From NCBI RefSeq assembly GCF_000172155.1, contig NZ_ABIZ01000001.1, forward strand, positions 6,419,105-6,483,104: DNA of 64,000 bases, in the 5' to 3' direction. Source of the DNA: Verrucomicrobium spinosum DSM 4136 = JCM 18804. GTDB lineage: Bacteria > Verrucomicrobiota > Verrucomicrobiia > Verrucomicrobiales > Verrucomicrobiaceae. Positions 8,226 to 18,098 of this stretch are shown here, in pieces; position 1 is the first letter of the stretch; each line of letters opens with the position of its first letter. The notes below the pieces were generated by a model. The model ran no database searches and was not told the DNA's origin. It worked only from the letters and a program-made list of their open reading frames with translations. The position numbers and the translations under genes are program-made.

Positions 8226-8376
8226 ATTTCCCCGTCTGCGACGTCTGGATCTCGGAGCGCAGTCGCGTGCCCAAGGGATACGCTCAGGCCGCGAAGGCTG
8301 CATTAACAATCACCCCCTGACACTCCCCCCTGCTCCCCCATCTTGTTAATCTGTCAAAAATCTTGTTAATCCTGTC

Positions 8377-8892
8377 TCACAACTTCTCCCCAGGCAACTC
8401 ACTGGCCTGCTTCACCCAGTCCGCGAACTGCACCTCATCGAAGGGCTTGTCTTCGTAGATGTCGAGATAGCGGGTGTCCTGGCTCTTCGAAGCACCGGGA
8501 GGCACGGGGTTTAAGGAGAGACCGCGGAAGAAAGTGACCTTCACGTACTTGTTGAAGCAATGGTAGGAAGTGAACCATCCCTGCCCTTCCAACCCGTAGA
8601 AGGGTGAGTTCCATTTCACGGCCTTGCACACCTTCGGCACCGTGCGCTGAATGATGGCATCGAGTCGCCGACCAATGTCGCGTTTCCACCCCGGCATGGC
8701 GGCGATGTAGGTTTGCACGGGCGCGTCACCATCGCCCTTGGCGATCTGCGGATTGCCGCCGGAGAGCAGCACCACCTCCCCGGGTTTCGCCGGCTTGAGC
8801 GGCGCAGACTTGGTGGCAGCTTTGCCTGCCTTCTTAACTGACGGGGCCTTCTTTGCGACCTTCGCCGATTTCTTGGAGGGATTTTCGGCCAT
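8377..8892 (-). CDS. DUF1801 (YdhG-like) protein with a histone-H1-like lysine tail
   Basis: The C-terminal 120 residues match the DUF1801/YdhG fold: MPGWKRDIGRRLDAIIQ, then VCKAVKWNSPFYGLEGQGWF, then VKVTFFRGLSLNP and a C-terminal helix (FDEVQFADWVKQASEL). The function of this fold is unknown. The N-terminal 40 residues are almost entirely Lys/Ala/Pro/Ser (KKSAKVAKKAPSVKKAGKAA), like bacterial H1-type tails, and may bind nucleic acid. It has 171 residues and stands alone between repeat-rich spacers. Confidence 0.8.
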   Translation of the reverse strand: MAENPSKKSAKVAKKAPSVKKAGKAATKSAPLKPAKPGEVVLLSGGNPQIAKGDGDAPVQTYIAAMPGWKRDIGRRLDAIIQRTVPKVCKAVKWNSPFYGLEGQGWFTSYHCFNKYVKVTFFRGLSLNPVPPGASKSQDTRYLDIYEDKPFDEVQFADWVKQASELPGEKL

Positions 8893-9004
8893 GGGGTGGG
8901 TTTAGCAGAGTGTGGCCCGGGTTGCAATGAGGCATCTGGACAAGGGTGGCAATGACGCGGTGGAGGAATCGAACTCAACTGCGCCTCAAACGTTCTTTCG
9001 CACC

Positions 9005-9092
9005 CTGAGCAATCTAAAGATTGAACTACGAACAGAGCCCCGGCGCACGAGGCAGTTGGAAGCGGTTCGTAGTTCAAACTTTAGTTTGCTCA
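9005..9092. repeat. Inverted pair of TTGAACTAC-type repeats (REPIN-like)
   Basis: GAGCAATCTAAAGATTGAAC (9007 on) and its inverse GTAGTTCAAACTTTAGTTTG (9070 on) face each other around about 35 bases, giving a REPIN-like double palindrome. The same unit recurs at 6806, 29049, 29346, 35764, 35811, 37072, 37121 and 37273. Confidence 0.75.
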
Positions 9093-9129
9093 GTTCAGTA
9101 CGCGGCGCTCAAGTCTTGTGTCTCTGTTC

Positions 9130-9837
9130 CTACATCGGCGTGATCACAATGTTCCGGTACGCCACGGGACCATGGTCACCCTGGAACATGATTGGACCTT
9201 CGGGCGCCTCCTTGCCAGTCACACCTGAAGGCGTGGGTCCGGGCATCTCCAGATCCTTGTGAAGCAACTGGCCATTGAGCTCCACCTTGAGGAACTTGGC
9301 ATTGGCGATTTTCTTGCCAGCGGCGTCGAACCTGGGAGCCTGCCACTCGATGACAAACCTCTGCCACTGGCCGGGGGCCTTGCTGGCATTGACCGACGGC
9401 ACCGCCGCACCGTAGATCGCGCCCATGTCGCTGGGCTCCATCTTGGCTTTGCCAAAGGAGTCAAACACCTGCACTTCGTACTCGCCCATCACATAGATGC
9501 CGGAGTTGGACCCCTTGGGCACCATCACCTCCAGCTCGATGCGGCAGTTCCCGAACTTCTGCGTGGTATAGAGGTCCACGCTGTCTCCGTGCTTGGCGGC
9601 GAGGTTGACGAGGGCGAGGCCGTCTGCAAATCCGATTCCAAATCCGCGAGCCTGCAGGAGTTTTTCATTGGCAGGATCCACCGACGCCAAGGCGGTGGTC
9701 CATTTGTTGGTGCCCTTGCCGGGCTTGGTCTCCCAACCGGAGAGATCTTTGCCATTGAAGGGTTTCACAGGATCGGCTGCGACCAGCGGGCTGGAAAAAG
9801 CCAGCGCGAGGAGAAGGGAGAGAGGGCGAACTTTCAT
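9130..9837 (-). CDS. Secreted DUF1080 (3-keto-disaccharide hydrolase-like) protein
   Basis: A DUF1080 beta-jelly-roll protein; some members hydrolyse 3-keto-glycosides, others bind sugar. The opening FNGKDLSGWETKPGKGTNKW and the central blocks NCRIELEVMVPKGSNSGIYV, YEVQVFDSFGK and WQRFVIEWQAPRFD are typical, ending in EGPIMFQGDHGPVAYRNIVI. The start at 9837 gives a signal peptide (MKVRPLSLLLALAFSSPLVA), so the 235-residue protein is exported. The frame extends upstream without a signal sequence and is not used. Such genes are numerous in Verrucomicrobia and Planctomycetes. The exact substrate is unknown. Confidence 0.9.
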   Translation of the reverse strand: MKVRPLSLLLALAFSSPLVAADPVKPFNGKDLSGWETKPGKGTNKWTTALASVDPANEKLLQARGFGIGFADGLALVNLAAKHGDSVDLYTTQKFGNCRIELEVMVPKGSNSGIYVMGEYEVQVFDSFGKAKMEPSDMGAIYGAAVPSVNASKAPGQWQRFVIEWQAPRFDAAGKKIANAKFLKVELNGQLLHKDLEMPGPTPSGVTGKEAPEGPIMFQGDHGPVAYRNIVITPM

Positions 9838-10020
9838 GTGGAATACGCGTAAGAAAACCAGAAGCGCCTCCAGTACGCACCAGAAAAACCCGTTCTTCAC
9901 GCCAAATGCCCACCCGAATTCCCATCTTGTTAATCTGTCCAAAATCTTGTTAATCCTGTCTAGACACCGCGTCGCTTCCTGAACCGCGTCCCAGATCTGA
10001 AACTCAGGCCATTTGTTCTG

Positions 10021-11856
10021 ATGTCCCTCTCCCTCCGCCCCTTCCTCGCCCTCTGCGGACTTGGTCTTTGCCTCTCACTCGATGCGGGCGCAGCCACGCC
10101 GCAGGAAGAGATCGCCACCCAGGTGCCCGCTGCCCGGAAGATCCTGGACACCTGGCAGGCGGATCAGCCACAGAAAGAGGAACGCTACTTGCATCTGGTG
10201 TACTGGACCCCGAAGGACCGGGAACCTGCCCCGAGATACCGGGAGCGGCTCACGAAGATCTTGGAGCACATTCAGGCGTTCTATGCCCGGGAAATGGAGC
10301 GCAATGGCTTGGGCCCTCGTACCATAAAGCTGCAACATGAGCAGGATGGCCTGGTGAAGATTCATCTTGTGAAGGGAGATGCCCCCTACTCCGACTACGC
10401 CGTGCAGAGCGGGGGCAAGATCCGCAAGGAATGCCTGCCCGTGCTGGAGAAGGCGGGGCTGGATGCGGAAAAGGAGACCATCGTAATCTTCTGCAACATG
10501 TCCAACTGGGATCCCATCAAGCAAACGATGTCCCAGAACAGCCCCTACTACGCAGGCGGCACCAACCGCAATGGCACGGCCTGGCAGGTGGACTCCCCGC
10601 TGCTGGACCTGGACCTCCTGGATGACAAGGAGCCCTTCCTCCAGGATGGCCAGTACGGCAAGATCTCCTACGGCCGCTACAACACCATCTTCATCGGCGG
10701 CGTGGCCCATGAGGTGGGTCATGCGCTGGGGCTGCCTCACAACAAGGCGCGGCCCGACCAGGCCGCCCTCTGGGGCACGGCGCTCATGGGATCAGGAAAT
10801 CACACGTACAGCGAGGAGCTGCGCGGTGAGGGCAAGGGTACTTTTCTCTCCCTCGGTGAGGCTCTGCGGCTCGCCTCCCACCCCGTCTTCTGCGGGTCGG
10901 TGAAGGGGTTCGATGTCAAACCCAACGCGGTGATCAGCGAGGCAAAGCTCACGCCATCGGCCGAGGGCAAGTCCTTCACCTTCAGCGGCCGGGTCACGGC
11001 GGATCCCCCAGTGTATGCGGTCATCGGCTACATGGACCCCGCGGGCGGCAGCAACTATGACGCGACCACGCGCACCGCCGTGCCGGACAAAGAGGGGCGC
11101 TTCACGCTGGAGTGCGATGCCTTGAAAAGTGGTCGCGCGGGCATGCTGGGAATTGTGGCCGCCCAGGCCAACGGAGCGATGAGCTCCTTCGCATCCCCCG
11201 GAGCGGAGCGAACCTTTCCCTACTATGTGGAGGCCGATGGCCGGGTGGACCTGAGCGCCACGCATGCGACCGAGGCCCTCGCCCCCCTGATGAAAGCGGT
11301 GAATGCCCGACAAGAAGTGGGCGTGCGGCTGGCACTGGATGAACTGGCGAACCAGAACGTGGAGCCCCGCATTCTGGAAACAGCGCAGGTGCTGGCCGAT
11401 ACCCTTCAGGGCAAGGCCGGCCCTCACCCTTCCCAAGTGGACGGCAATGTCTGCCATCTGTCCGATGCCGCCACCCTGGAGGTGGAAGTGGGCTATGGTC
11501 GCCCGTTGGTCAATCGCCTCCCTGCCCCAGACAATCTGCTGATCGCAGGCAGCCGCCTCTACCCACGCGGTCTTTATGCCCATGCGCCTGCCCGGCACGT
11601 CTGGGATCTGGGAGGCAAGTGGACCCGCGTCAAAGGTGTCGCCGGACTTGCTACCGGACATGACGGCTCCGTGAACTGCCTCATCATCGGGGATGGTCGC
11701 GCCCTCTGGCGCAGCCCGAAGCTCCAGGATGGGAGCGCCGTGGAATTCGATGTCGAGGTGAAAGGCGTCCAGAAGCTGGAGTTCAAGGTGACTGACGGCG
11801 GCAATGGCAACGGCTCCGACTGGGGCGTGTGGCTGGACCCGGTGGTGGGACGGTAA
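10021..11856 (+). CDS. Secreted metzincin-like metallopeptidase with NPCBM domain
   Basis: The protein has a signal peptide (residues 1-25) and a zinc-protease domain. Its motif HEVGHALGLPH (230-240) has the full H-E-x-x-H-x-x-G-x-x-H pattern, and a Met-turn-like ALMGSGNH follows about 20 residues later. The C-terminal 130 residues resemble an NPCBM carbohydrate-binding module (LYPRGLYAHAPARHVWDLGG, then KLEFKVTDGGNGNGSDWGVW). The middle (about 300-400) looks like a beta-sandwich. I infer an exported protease or glycan-targeted peptidase, perhaps acting on glycoproteins. Length is 611 residues. It is transcribed away from the DUF1080 gene, and its downstream neighbour in the same direction is a giant surface protein. 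Confidence 0.85.
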   Translation: MSLSLRPFLALCGLGLCLSLDAGAATPQEEIATQVPAARKILDTWQADQPQKEERYLHLVYWTPKDREPAPRYRERLTKILEHIQAFYAREMERNGLGPRTIKLQHEQDGLVKIHLVKGDAPYSDYAVQSGGKIRKECLPVLEKAGLDAEKETIVIFCNMSNWDPIKQTMSQNSPYYAGGTNRNGTAWQVDSPLLDLDLLDDKEPFLQDGQYGKISYGRYNTIFIGGVAHEVGHALGLPHNKARPDQAALWGTALMGSGNHTYSEELRGEGKGTFLSLGEALRLASHPVFCGSVKGFDVKPNAVISEAKLTPSAEGKSFTFSGRVTADPPVYAVIGYMDPAGGSNYDATTRTAVPDKEGRFTLECDALKSGRAGMLGIVAAQANGAMSSFASPGAERTFPYYVEADGRVDLSATHATEALAPLMKAVNARQEVGVRLALDELANQNVEPRILETAQVLADTLQGKAGPHPSQVDGNVCHLSDAATLEVEVGYGRPLVNRLPAPDNLLIAGSRLYPRGLYAHAPARHVWDLGGKWTRVKGVAGLATGHDGSVNCLIIGDGRALWRSPKLQDGSAVEFDVEVKGVQKLEFKVTDGGNGNGSDWGVWLDPVVGR

Positions 11857-12109
11857 GACTGGAAGACAGAAGACCTGACCGCTACGCGTGGGCGCAAGTC
11901 TTGGGGTCTGGGGTAGGTGGAAGCTGTGCAGAGTACAGACTGCCTCAGGTGGTCGGTCATAGACTGAGGAAGGGTAGGTTGGAACAATCGGCAGCGCACT
12001 CGGCACATTCGCCTTGAAAAGGGTTTGGTGCCGAGGCGTTGGCCACGGTAAGGTAAAAAACGCTTCCCCGTGTCAGGATTTTGCTTAAATTGCCATCCTG
12101 AACGCCCCC

Positions 12110-15100
12110 ATGCACACCACTCCCCTCTCTCTCATTCGCCGCCTAGGCCCGCTTGCAATTCTTACCATCGCCTGCGTTTGGGGTGCCCCACTCATGGCTG
12201 CCTCGGGCGATGTGGACACCAGCTTCGGCTCCGGCCTAACCATTGACCAGACACCCACGACCATTGCGACTCAGCCCGACAGGAAGGTTGTCCTGGCTGG
12301 AAAATCATTTCTGGTCAGCGGTCGAATTCGCCACGGGTTATTTCGATTGAATGAGGACGGCACCCCGGATATCACTTTCGAGCCCGAAACTTACCCTGGG
12401 GCCGAAGTCAGTTCTCTGGCAGTGCAGAGCGATGGGAAGATTTTGGCGGCAGGCATCCTCTCCACCTCCGCCTCTGAAACACCTCGTGCCACGGTCACCC
12501 GATATTTCCCTGATGGGAGACTCGACACCACTTTCCAGGCCCCCGTCCTCCGCGGCCTCTGGGAGTCAGGAAATACACGTCACGTATCGATCCTGTTGTG
12601 TCCGGATAAAAAAATTCTCGTTAGTGAGGTGGAGCAGTACAGCTCTTTCAGCAGAGCCTACCTACGCCGGCTGAATGCCAACGGGACTTTCGATACCAGC
12701 TTTGATCGGGACTACTTCTTTGATGGAGGCTCCATCAAGTCCCTCGCCCTTCAACCAGATGGCAAGATCATCGTCGCAGGCAGCTTCGAGTCATTTTATG
12801 CCGGATCCACCTATGGGGCCGGCCCCAACATCAGCCGACTCAACGCTGATGGCTCCATCGATGCGGCATTCACCCCGGTGCTGGAAATTCATCCGTACAA
12901 CGAGATCCAGAATGTCCTGGTCCAGCCCGATGGAAAAATGCTTGCGGTGGGAGTCATGAGGTATGAAGGCGAGACCGCATACGTCCAAGTCACACGCCTC
13001 CTCGCCAATGGGGCCCGGGACACCGATTTCACGAGCCTGCCGGTTGTTGGCTCCCCGTACTACATTTTGAGAGCCGCGCTACAGAGCGATGGCAAATACG
13101 TGCTTTCCCTCCCTGGCACCCTGCCAACCGATGTGGCTTGGCCTGGGAACTTGCTGCGCTTCAACAGTGACGGCACACGCGACACCACCTTTGTCGGGAA
13201 TACAGGTCAAGACGTCTCCGCCCTGGCGCTTCATCACGATGGGAAGCTGGTGTTGGCCGGGCCGTTTCCTGAACGCGTGCAAAGACGGCTCAATGACACT
13301 GGTGCGCGACAGCTCACCATTCCGCAAGCTGGCAGGGTGCGTTGGGCTCACACGGGAGCCAGTGGTGCCCCATCACGTGTGGCATTTGATTTCCTCAATG
13401 CCCAGGGCACGGTGACCTCTACCGTGTTTCCGATTTACGGATCGGGCTACTGGGAATGGTCGGGCACCATTCCCGCTGGCAACGGTGCCATTCAGGCCCG
13501 TGCCGCCTGGGCCGGTCATCATGATGTGCAGACGATTGCCTTGGGAACCCCCTCCCCAGAAATCGCGGTGAGTCAACAGGGCAGCAATCTCGCGGACAAT
13601 ACTTCGACGGCAAGTTTTACAGACGGCACTCCAGGCATTGCCACAACACGAAGCTTCACCATCATCAACACGGGGCCTGGTACACTCACAGGAATCAACA
13701 CTTCCATCACAGGTTCCCAAGCAAGTGCCTTTCAAGTGATAGCCCCGCCCACAGCAGCGCTGGGCTCCGGAGAGTCCACCACGTTCTTGGTGAGATTTCA
13801 ACGCACCAGCGTTGGGGACTACAGCGCCGCCCTTCACATTGCCAGCAATGACGCGGACGAAACATCCTTCGACATCGCCCTTACGGGTAGCGCCACCGCG
13901 GGCACTTGGAATCGCACTTTCACTGAACCGACAAGCGGCGCGGTTCCATCCGAGGGATTTGACGCCACGGGACAGGTATTGGGCACGATCATTCTGGATC
14001 TAAATGCAGATGCCGCCACAGAGTTGGTGCTGGTAGACAACACCTCATCCAGCCCGGTGACGGGACAGTTCTCAGGCCTGCCGGATCGCAGCATCGTTGC
14101 GGGCACCTACAGCCCCACTTACGGCTCGAGGCAGGTGAAACTACAAATCCGGTACGACGGAGGCACTGGCAACGACATTGTGTTGATACTGCTCAACCCC
14201 GCCCAACTGGACCGCGACTTCGTCGCCCCTCCAGATATCACGGTTCATGCCATGGCAGAACAGCCGGATGGCAAGATTTTGATCGGCGGTGATAACAATG
14301 TGAGTTCGGCCCGCAGGCTTCTCCGTATTGATGCTGCAGGCAACGTGGACCCGACCTTTGACACAGGCACCGGCCCCAACGTGAACGGTGTGTACTGTGT
14401 GGCAGTGCTCGACGATGGCAAGTTTCTCGTGGGGGGCACCTTTGATACGTTCAATGGAGCCTCCAGACCCAAGCTGGTGCGCCTCCTCCCGAATGGCTCG
14501 GTGGATTTCACCTTCCATGCACCCACCATCACGAAAACGGTGAATGTCCTGCGCGTACTTGCGGATGGCAGGATTCTCGTAGGGGGCGCCAATGACTTGG
14601 GAGTTCGTCGACTCCTGCCTGATGGTGCAGACGACACGACATTCCTCTTCAATCGCGAAGGACGCCCCGTGACCTTCGCTGGAGAAATCAACACCATCGG
14701 GATCGCCCCAGACACCACGCTGGTGATAGCTGGGAGAATGTACTACGCCTATCCCACGGGCACGCCTACGCTGGTCATGGCCCGACCTTACGCCTTCCGG
14801 TTTACCGAAAATGGGCAACTCATCGGCATGATCGCCCAGACAGCCGATGGAGAGTTTCTGGTAGGCGGTCTTGGCATGCTTCCAAATGGAAAAATAATCG
14901 CCGGAGGAGGAGGCAAAAGGAGCATGATGCGCTGGTCCGCCGATGGAATGGTGGCAGAGTACATTCACAGCGGAGCGGCGGGAATGGCTCCCGCAGCTCT
15001 GCAAACGGACGGCAAAGTCTTGTCCGTTCTCTACGGCCCCGCCCCTTACAATTGGGTCGGCCCAGAAAGTTATCATCCCCCAAGTGGATCAAGAGTTCGC

Positions 15101-16288
15101 CGATTGCTGGCAAATGGCGATGATGACTCCTCCTTCGATCAAGGCAGCGGCACCGGATCCCAATGGATCGAACATCTTTGCCTGCTATCCTCAGGCAAAG
15201 CACTCGCGGCCGGGCCTTTCACCAACTACGACGGGCTTACAGCCCAACGCCTGGCTTTGTTCGTGACCAGCGCCGCCACCAACCACCTGCACCGCACCAG
15301 CCAGAGCGCCATCCGCTGGAGACGGGGCGGCGGGGCACCCGAGGCAGATTCGGTCACCTTTGATGCCTCAGGTGACTCAGGCCAGACATGGACACAACTG
15401 GGCCAGGGCAGCCGGGCGGCGAATGGGGAATGGGAAATTACTGGGGCCACCATGCCAGCCATCGGCTTGATCCGCGCCCGGGCCCGGGTGGTGGGGGGAC
15501 GCTACAACGGCAGCAGCGGTCTCGTGGAGTATGTGCAGGCCTATGACTCCAGCACCCCGGAACTTGCGGTCGAGGCACCAGGTGGGGCCGACCTACAGGT
15601 GGAGAGCGCGTTCTACAACTTCGGCCTGGTGTCGCAGAACGCAGCCGTATCGCGGTCGTTCACCCTGCGCAACACCATCGGCGGCACGCTCAATGTCAGC
15701 GCCGCCACCACAGGCGGCCAGCAGAGCGATTTCGTGATCACGACGACTCCCGCCGCGAGCTTGACGGGCGAGCAATCCACCGTTGTAACCGTCACGTTTA
15801 CCCCGGCTACTCTGGGCACACGCACCACCACACTGCAGATCACCAGCAATGACACCGATGAAAGCCCGTTCCTCGTGGAGCTCACTGGTACAGGTGTGAC
15901 CGCGCAGCAGGGATGGCGCTACCAGCATTTCAACACCGCCAACAACACCGGCGATGCCGCGGACCTGGCGGATTTTGACAAAGACGGCCTGGCCAACCTA
16001 ATGGAGTTTGCCTTCGACCTGGATCCGAAGTCAGGCAATGCTTCCAACGGAGCAGCCAAGCTCCCGGAGCCGGTGGTGGAGGGTGAATACCTGGTGATCC
16101 GGTTCACGCCCCCTGTAGCGGGAGTGGCCGCCGGATTGACCTACGGAGCCCAGGCGAGCGCGACGCTGTCGGCGGATTCCTGGACGCCGGTTTCCAATAC
16201 CGGGACGGGAGGCGTGCATGAATACAAGATCCCGCTGGCCGGTGCGCTGCGGTTCATGAAAGTAACCGTGAATGGTGGTGGGAGTTGA
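12110..16288 (+). CDS. Giant secreted delta-60-repeat beta-propeller protein
   Basis: The 1392-residue protein has a signal peptide (cleavage near APLMAA). It has two blocks of delta-60 repeats, recognisable by units such as RLNANGTFDTSF, RFNSDGTRDTTF, RLLPNGSVDFTF and RRLLANGDDDSSF paired with LQPDGKIIVAGSF-type strands. Each block probably forms a seven-bladed propeller. Two choice-of-anchor-D/ASPM-like immunoglobulin domains follow the blocks (ITGSQASAFQVI to ASNDADETSFDIALTG, and VSRSFTLRN to TSNDTDESPFLVELTG). The C-terminus has a calcium-binding-like FDKDGLANLMEFAF segment common to verrucomicrobial secreted proteins. It is probably a cell-surface or adhesion protein; no enzyme motif is seen. 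Confidence 0.85.
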   Translation: MHTTPLSLIRRLGPLAILTIACVWGAPLMAASGDVDTSFGSGLTIDQTPTTIATQPDRKVVLAGKSFLVSGRIRHGLFRLNEDGTPDITFEPETYPGAEVSSLAVQSDGKILAAGILSTSASETPRATVTRYFPDGRLDTTFQAPVLRGLWESGNTRHVSILLCPDKKILVSEVEQYSSFSRAYLRRLNANGTFDTSFDRDYFFDGGSIKSLALQPDGKIIVAGSFESFYAGSTYGAGPNISRLNADGSIDAAFTPVLEIHPYNEIQNVLVQPDGKMLAVGVMRYEGETAYVQVTRLLANGARDTDFTSLPVVGSPYYILRAALQSDGKYVLSLPGTLPTDVAWPGNLLRFNSDGTRDTTFVGNTGQDVSALALHHDGKLVLAGPFPERVQRRLNDTGARQLTIPQAGRVRWAHTGASGAPSRVAFDFLNAQGTVTSTVFPIYGSGYWEWSGTIPAGNGAIQARAAWAGHHDVQTIALGTPSPEIAVSQQGSNLADNTSTASFTDGTPGIATTRSFTIINTGPGTLTGINTSITGSQASAFQVIAPPTAALGSGESTTFLVRFQRTSVGDYSAALHIASNDADETSFDIALTGSATAGTWNRTFTEPTSGAVPSEGFDATGQVLGTIILDLNADAATELVLVDNTSSSPVTGQFSGLPDRSIVAGTYSPTYGSRQVKLQIRYDGGTGNDIVLILLNPAQLDRDFVAPPDITVHAMAEQPDGKILIGGDNNVSSARRLLRIDAAGNVDPTFDTGTGPNVNGVYCVAVLDDGKFLVGGTFDTFNGASRPKLVRLLPNGSVDFTFHAPTITKTVNVLRVLADGRILVGGANDLGVRRLLPDGADDTTFLFNREGRPVTFAGEINTIGIAPDTTLVIAGRMYYAYPTGTPTLVMARPYAFRFTENGQLIGMIAQTADGEFLVGGLGMLPNGKIIAGGGGKRSMMRWSADGMVAEYIHSGAAGMAPAALQTDGKVLSVLYGPAPYNWVGPESYHPPSGSRVRRLLANGDDDSSFDQGSGTGSQWIEHLCLLSSGKALAAGPFTNYDGLTAQRLALFVTSAATNHLHRTSQSAIRWRRGGGAPEADSVTFDASGDSGQTWTQLGQGSRAANGEWEITGATMPAIGLIRARARVVGGRYNGSSGLVEYVQAYDSSTPELAVEAPGGADLQVESAFYNFGLVSQNAAVSRSFTLRNTIGGTLNVSAATTGGQQSDFVITTTPAASLTGEQSTVVTVTFTPATLGTRTTTLQITSNDTDESPFLVELTGTGVTAQQGWRYQHFNTANNTGDAADLADFDKDGLANLMEFAFDLDPKSGNASNGAAKLPEPVVEGEYLVIRFTPPVAGVAAGLTYGAQASATLSADSWTPVSNTGTGGVHEYKIPLAGALRFMKVTVNGGGS

Positions 16289-16305
16289 GATGTAGCCCAA
16301 GGAGC

Positions 16306-16330
16306 GGCGGTTTGTGCTTGCACAACCGCC
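16306..16330 (+). other. Strong stem-loop after the giant protein gene
   Basis: GGCGGTTTGTGC and GCACAACCGCC pair with one bulged base around a two-base loop. It starts 18 bases after the stop codon. There is no T tract, so it may be a factor-assisted terminator or an mRNA 3' stabiliser. Confidence 0.5.
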
Positions 16331-16434
16331 GGTGGTGAACGGAGGGGGGCAATTGACAAGTCATCTTGATGGTCTTGAAGACAGGCCGGGGTTTCGTTCT
16401 GATTCACACCATCTCACCACTCCCCTCCCCTGAG

Positions 16435-16457
16435 GTTCCCGGCAAGATGCCGGGAAC
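16435..16457. repeat. GGCAAGATGCC palindrome
   Basis: GTTCCCGGCAAGATGCCGGG with flanking AAC forms a palindrome, followed by GGCACGCA. A matching unit is at 58696-58718, and a related one near 37481. It is a recurrent intergenic palindrome of unknown role. The spacer 16289-16597 contains no gene. Confidence 0.6.
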
Positions 16458-16550
16458 GGCACGCAGGATGCAAGCGCATTGAACCGGCGGGACGCCGGTA
16501 GCACGCACAGGCTGGAAGCCCGTGTCCCCCCTGACCTCAGGTCTGATGTC

Positions 16551-16577
16551 TGGCAGTCTGGCAGTCTGGCAGTCTGG
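16551..16577. repeat. 8-bp tandem repeat TGGCAGTC
   Basis: Three exact units of TGGCAGTC are followed by a partial fourth, about 20 bases beyond the stop codon of the serine dehydratase gene. Such tracts can vary in copy number. The hairpin CCGCGC-GAA-GCGCGG (16583-16597) lies between this tract and the stop. Confidence 0.7.
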
Positions 16578-16597
16578 TGTCTCCGCGCGAAGCGCGG

Positions 16598-17977
16598 CTA
16601 ACACTCCGTCACATTCACCGCCAGACCGCCGCGGGAAGTTTCCTTGTACTTGCTGCTCATGTCGGCCCCGGTCTGGCGCATGGTGGCGATGACCTTGTCC
16701 AGGGAGACGGTGTGTTTCCCATCACCGCGCAGGGCGAGGCGGGCGGCGTGGATGGCTTTCACGGAGCCCATCGCGTTGCGCTCGATGCAGGGAATCTGCA
16801 CCAGGCCGCCCACGGGATCGCAGGTGAGGCCGAGGTTGTGTTCCATGCCGATCTCGGCGGCGTTTTCCACCTGGGCTGGCGTGCCACCGAGGGCTTCGCA
16901 GAGGGCTCCTGCGGCCATGGAGCAGGCTACGCCCACCTCTCCCTGGCAACCCACCTCGGCACCAGAGATGGAGGCGTTGAGCTTGTAGAGGATGGCGATG
17001 GCGCCAGCCGTGAGCAGGAAGCGAACGATCGTATCCTCATCCTTCACCCGATGCACGCGCACCAGGTAATGCAGCACCGCAGGGACGATGCCTGCAGCAC
17101 CGTTGGTGGGGGCGGTCACCACGCGACCACCAGCGGCGTTTTCCTCGTTCACGGCCATGGCCCAGAGGCTCACCCAGTCCAGCGCGACGAGCGGATCCTG
17201 CAGGGCAGCCTCGGGACGATCGGAGAGTTCTTGAAACAACTTGGGCGCGCGGCGCGGCACCTTCAACCCACCTGGCAGGGTGCCCTCACTGCGACTGCCC
17301 CGCTTCACACAGGCCTGCATGGCGGCCCAGACCTTGAGCAGGGCTTCACGCGTTTCGGACTCAGGGCGGAACGCGGCCTCATTCGCCAGAGTCAATCCGC
17401 TGACGGAGAGCCCTGTCTTTTCACAGAGATCCAGGAGCTCGGCCCCGCTGCGGTAGGGATGAGGCAGCACCACCTCCTGGGAGGGCAGTTCATCGCGCTG
17501 GGCGGCGCCCTCTGGCACCACGAACCCGCCGCCAATACTGTAGTACACCTTGGCAAGGAGCTCGCCCCCGTCTGCATCATACGCGACGAAACGGAGGCCG
17601 TTGGGATGGGCGGGCAGGCTCTCGAGCCGATGAAACAACAGGTCCCGCTTTTCCTCAAAAGGCACAGCATGGCTGCCGCCCAGGTTCAGCATCCGCTCGC
17701 GCCGGATGCGCTCTAGGCGGAAGGGCACCTCATCCACATCCACACTCTCTGGCAGCTCGCCCTCCAGGCCCAGGAGCACCGCCTTGTCCGTGCCGTGGCC
17801 CTTCCCTGTCAGCGCCAGGGAGCCATACAGGTGTGCCTCCACCCGGGCGGTCAGATTGATGAGCCCCGCCTCCGCCAGACGATGGGCAAAGCGACATCCC
17901 GCCCGCATAGGCCCCACGGTGTGGGAGCTGCTCGGCCCGATGCCGATGGTGAACATGTCGAGGACGGATAGGCTCAT
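16598..17977 (-). CDS. sdaA: L-serine ammonia-lyase (iron-sulfur type)
   Basis: The enzyme deaminates L-serine to pyruvate and ammonia with a [4Fe-4S] cluster. The N-terminal beta domain shows the motif [20 protein letters not shown]. The catalytic domain shows [36 protein letters not shown] and [20 protein letters not shown], whose cysteines bind the cluster. It is the single-chain form, 459 residues from the chosen start at 17977 ([12 protein letters not shown]); an upstream ATG at 18019 adds 14 residues without family match. It is divergent from the DapA-family gene, with about 120 bases between them. Serine and pyruvate from peptide breakdown would suit the neighbouring peptide-use genes. 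Confidence 0.93.
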   Translation of the reverse strand: MSLSVLDMFTIGIGPSSSHTVGPMRAGCRFAHRLAEAGLINLTARVEAHLYGSLALTGKGHGTDKAVLLGLEGELPESVDVDEVPFRLERIRRERMLNLGGSHAVPFEEKRDLLFHRLESLPAHPNGLRFVAYDADGGELLAKVYYSIGGGFVVPEGAAQRDELPSQEVVLPHPYRSGAELLDLCEKTGLSVSGLTLANEAAFRPESETREALLKVWAAMQACVKRGSRSEGTLPGGLKVPRRAPKLFQELSDRPEAALQDPLVALDWVSLWAMAVNEENAAGGRVVTAPTNGAAGIVPAVLHYLVRVHRVKDEDTIVRFLLTAGAIAILYKLNASISGAEVGCQGEVGVACSMAAGALCEALGGTPAQVENAAEIGMEHNLGLTCDPVGGLVQIPCIERNAMGSVKAIHAARLALRGDGKHTVSLDKVIATMRQTGADMSSKYKETSRGGLAVNVTEC

Positions 17978-18098
17978 GGAAAAGGGGTCGCTTCCATTGT
18001 CTATGACCGCACCGCGCAAAGTGATTGTGAAAAAATCCCACTTTGAACGGGGAATTCAGACAAGATCCCGGCCGCAGCCGTGGCTAGCGTGGGGGACG

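Noticed and set aside
16551-16577. Possible CRISPR-like array
   Set aside because: The units are 8 bp, directly adjacent and without spacers; it is a simple tandem repeat.
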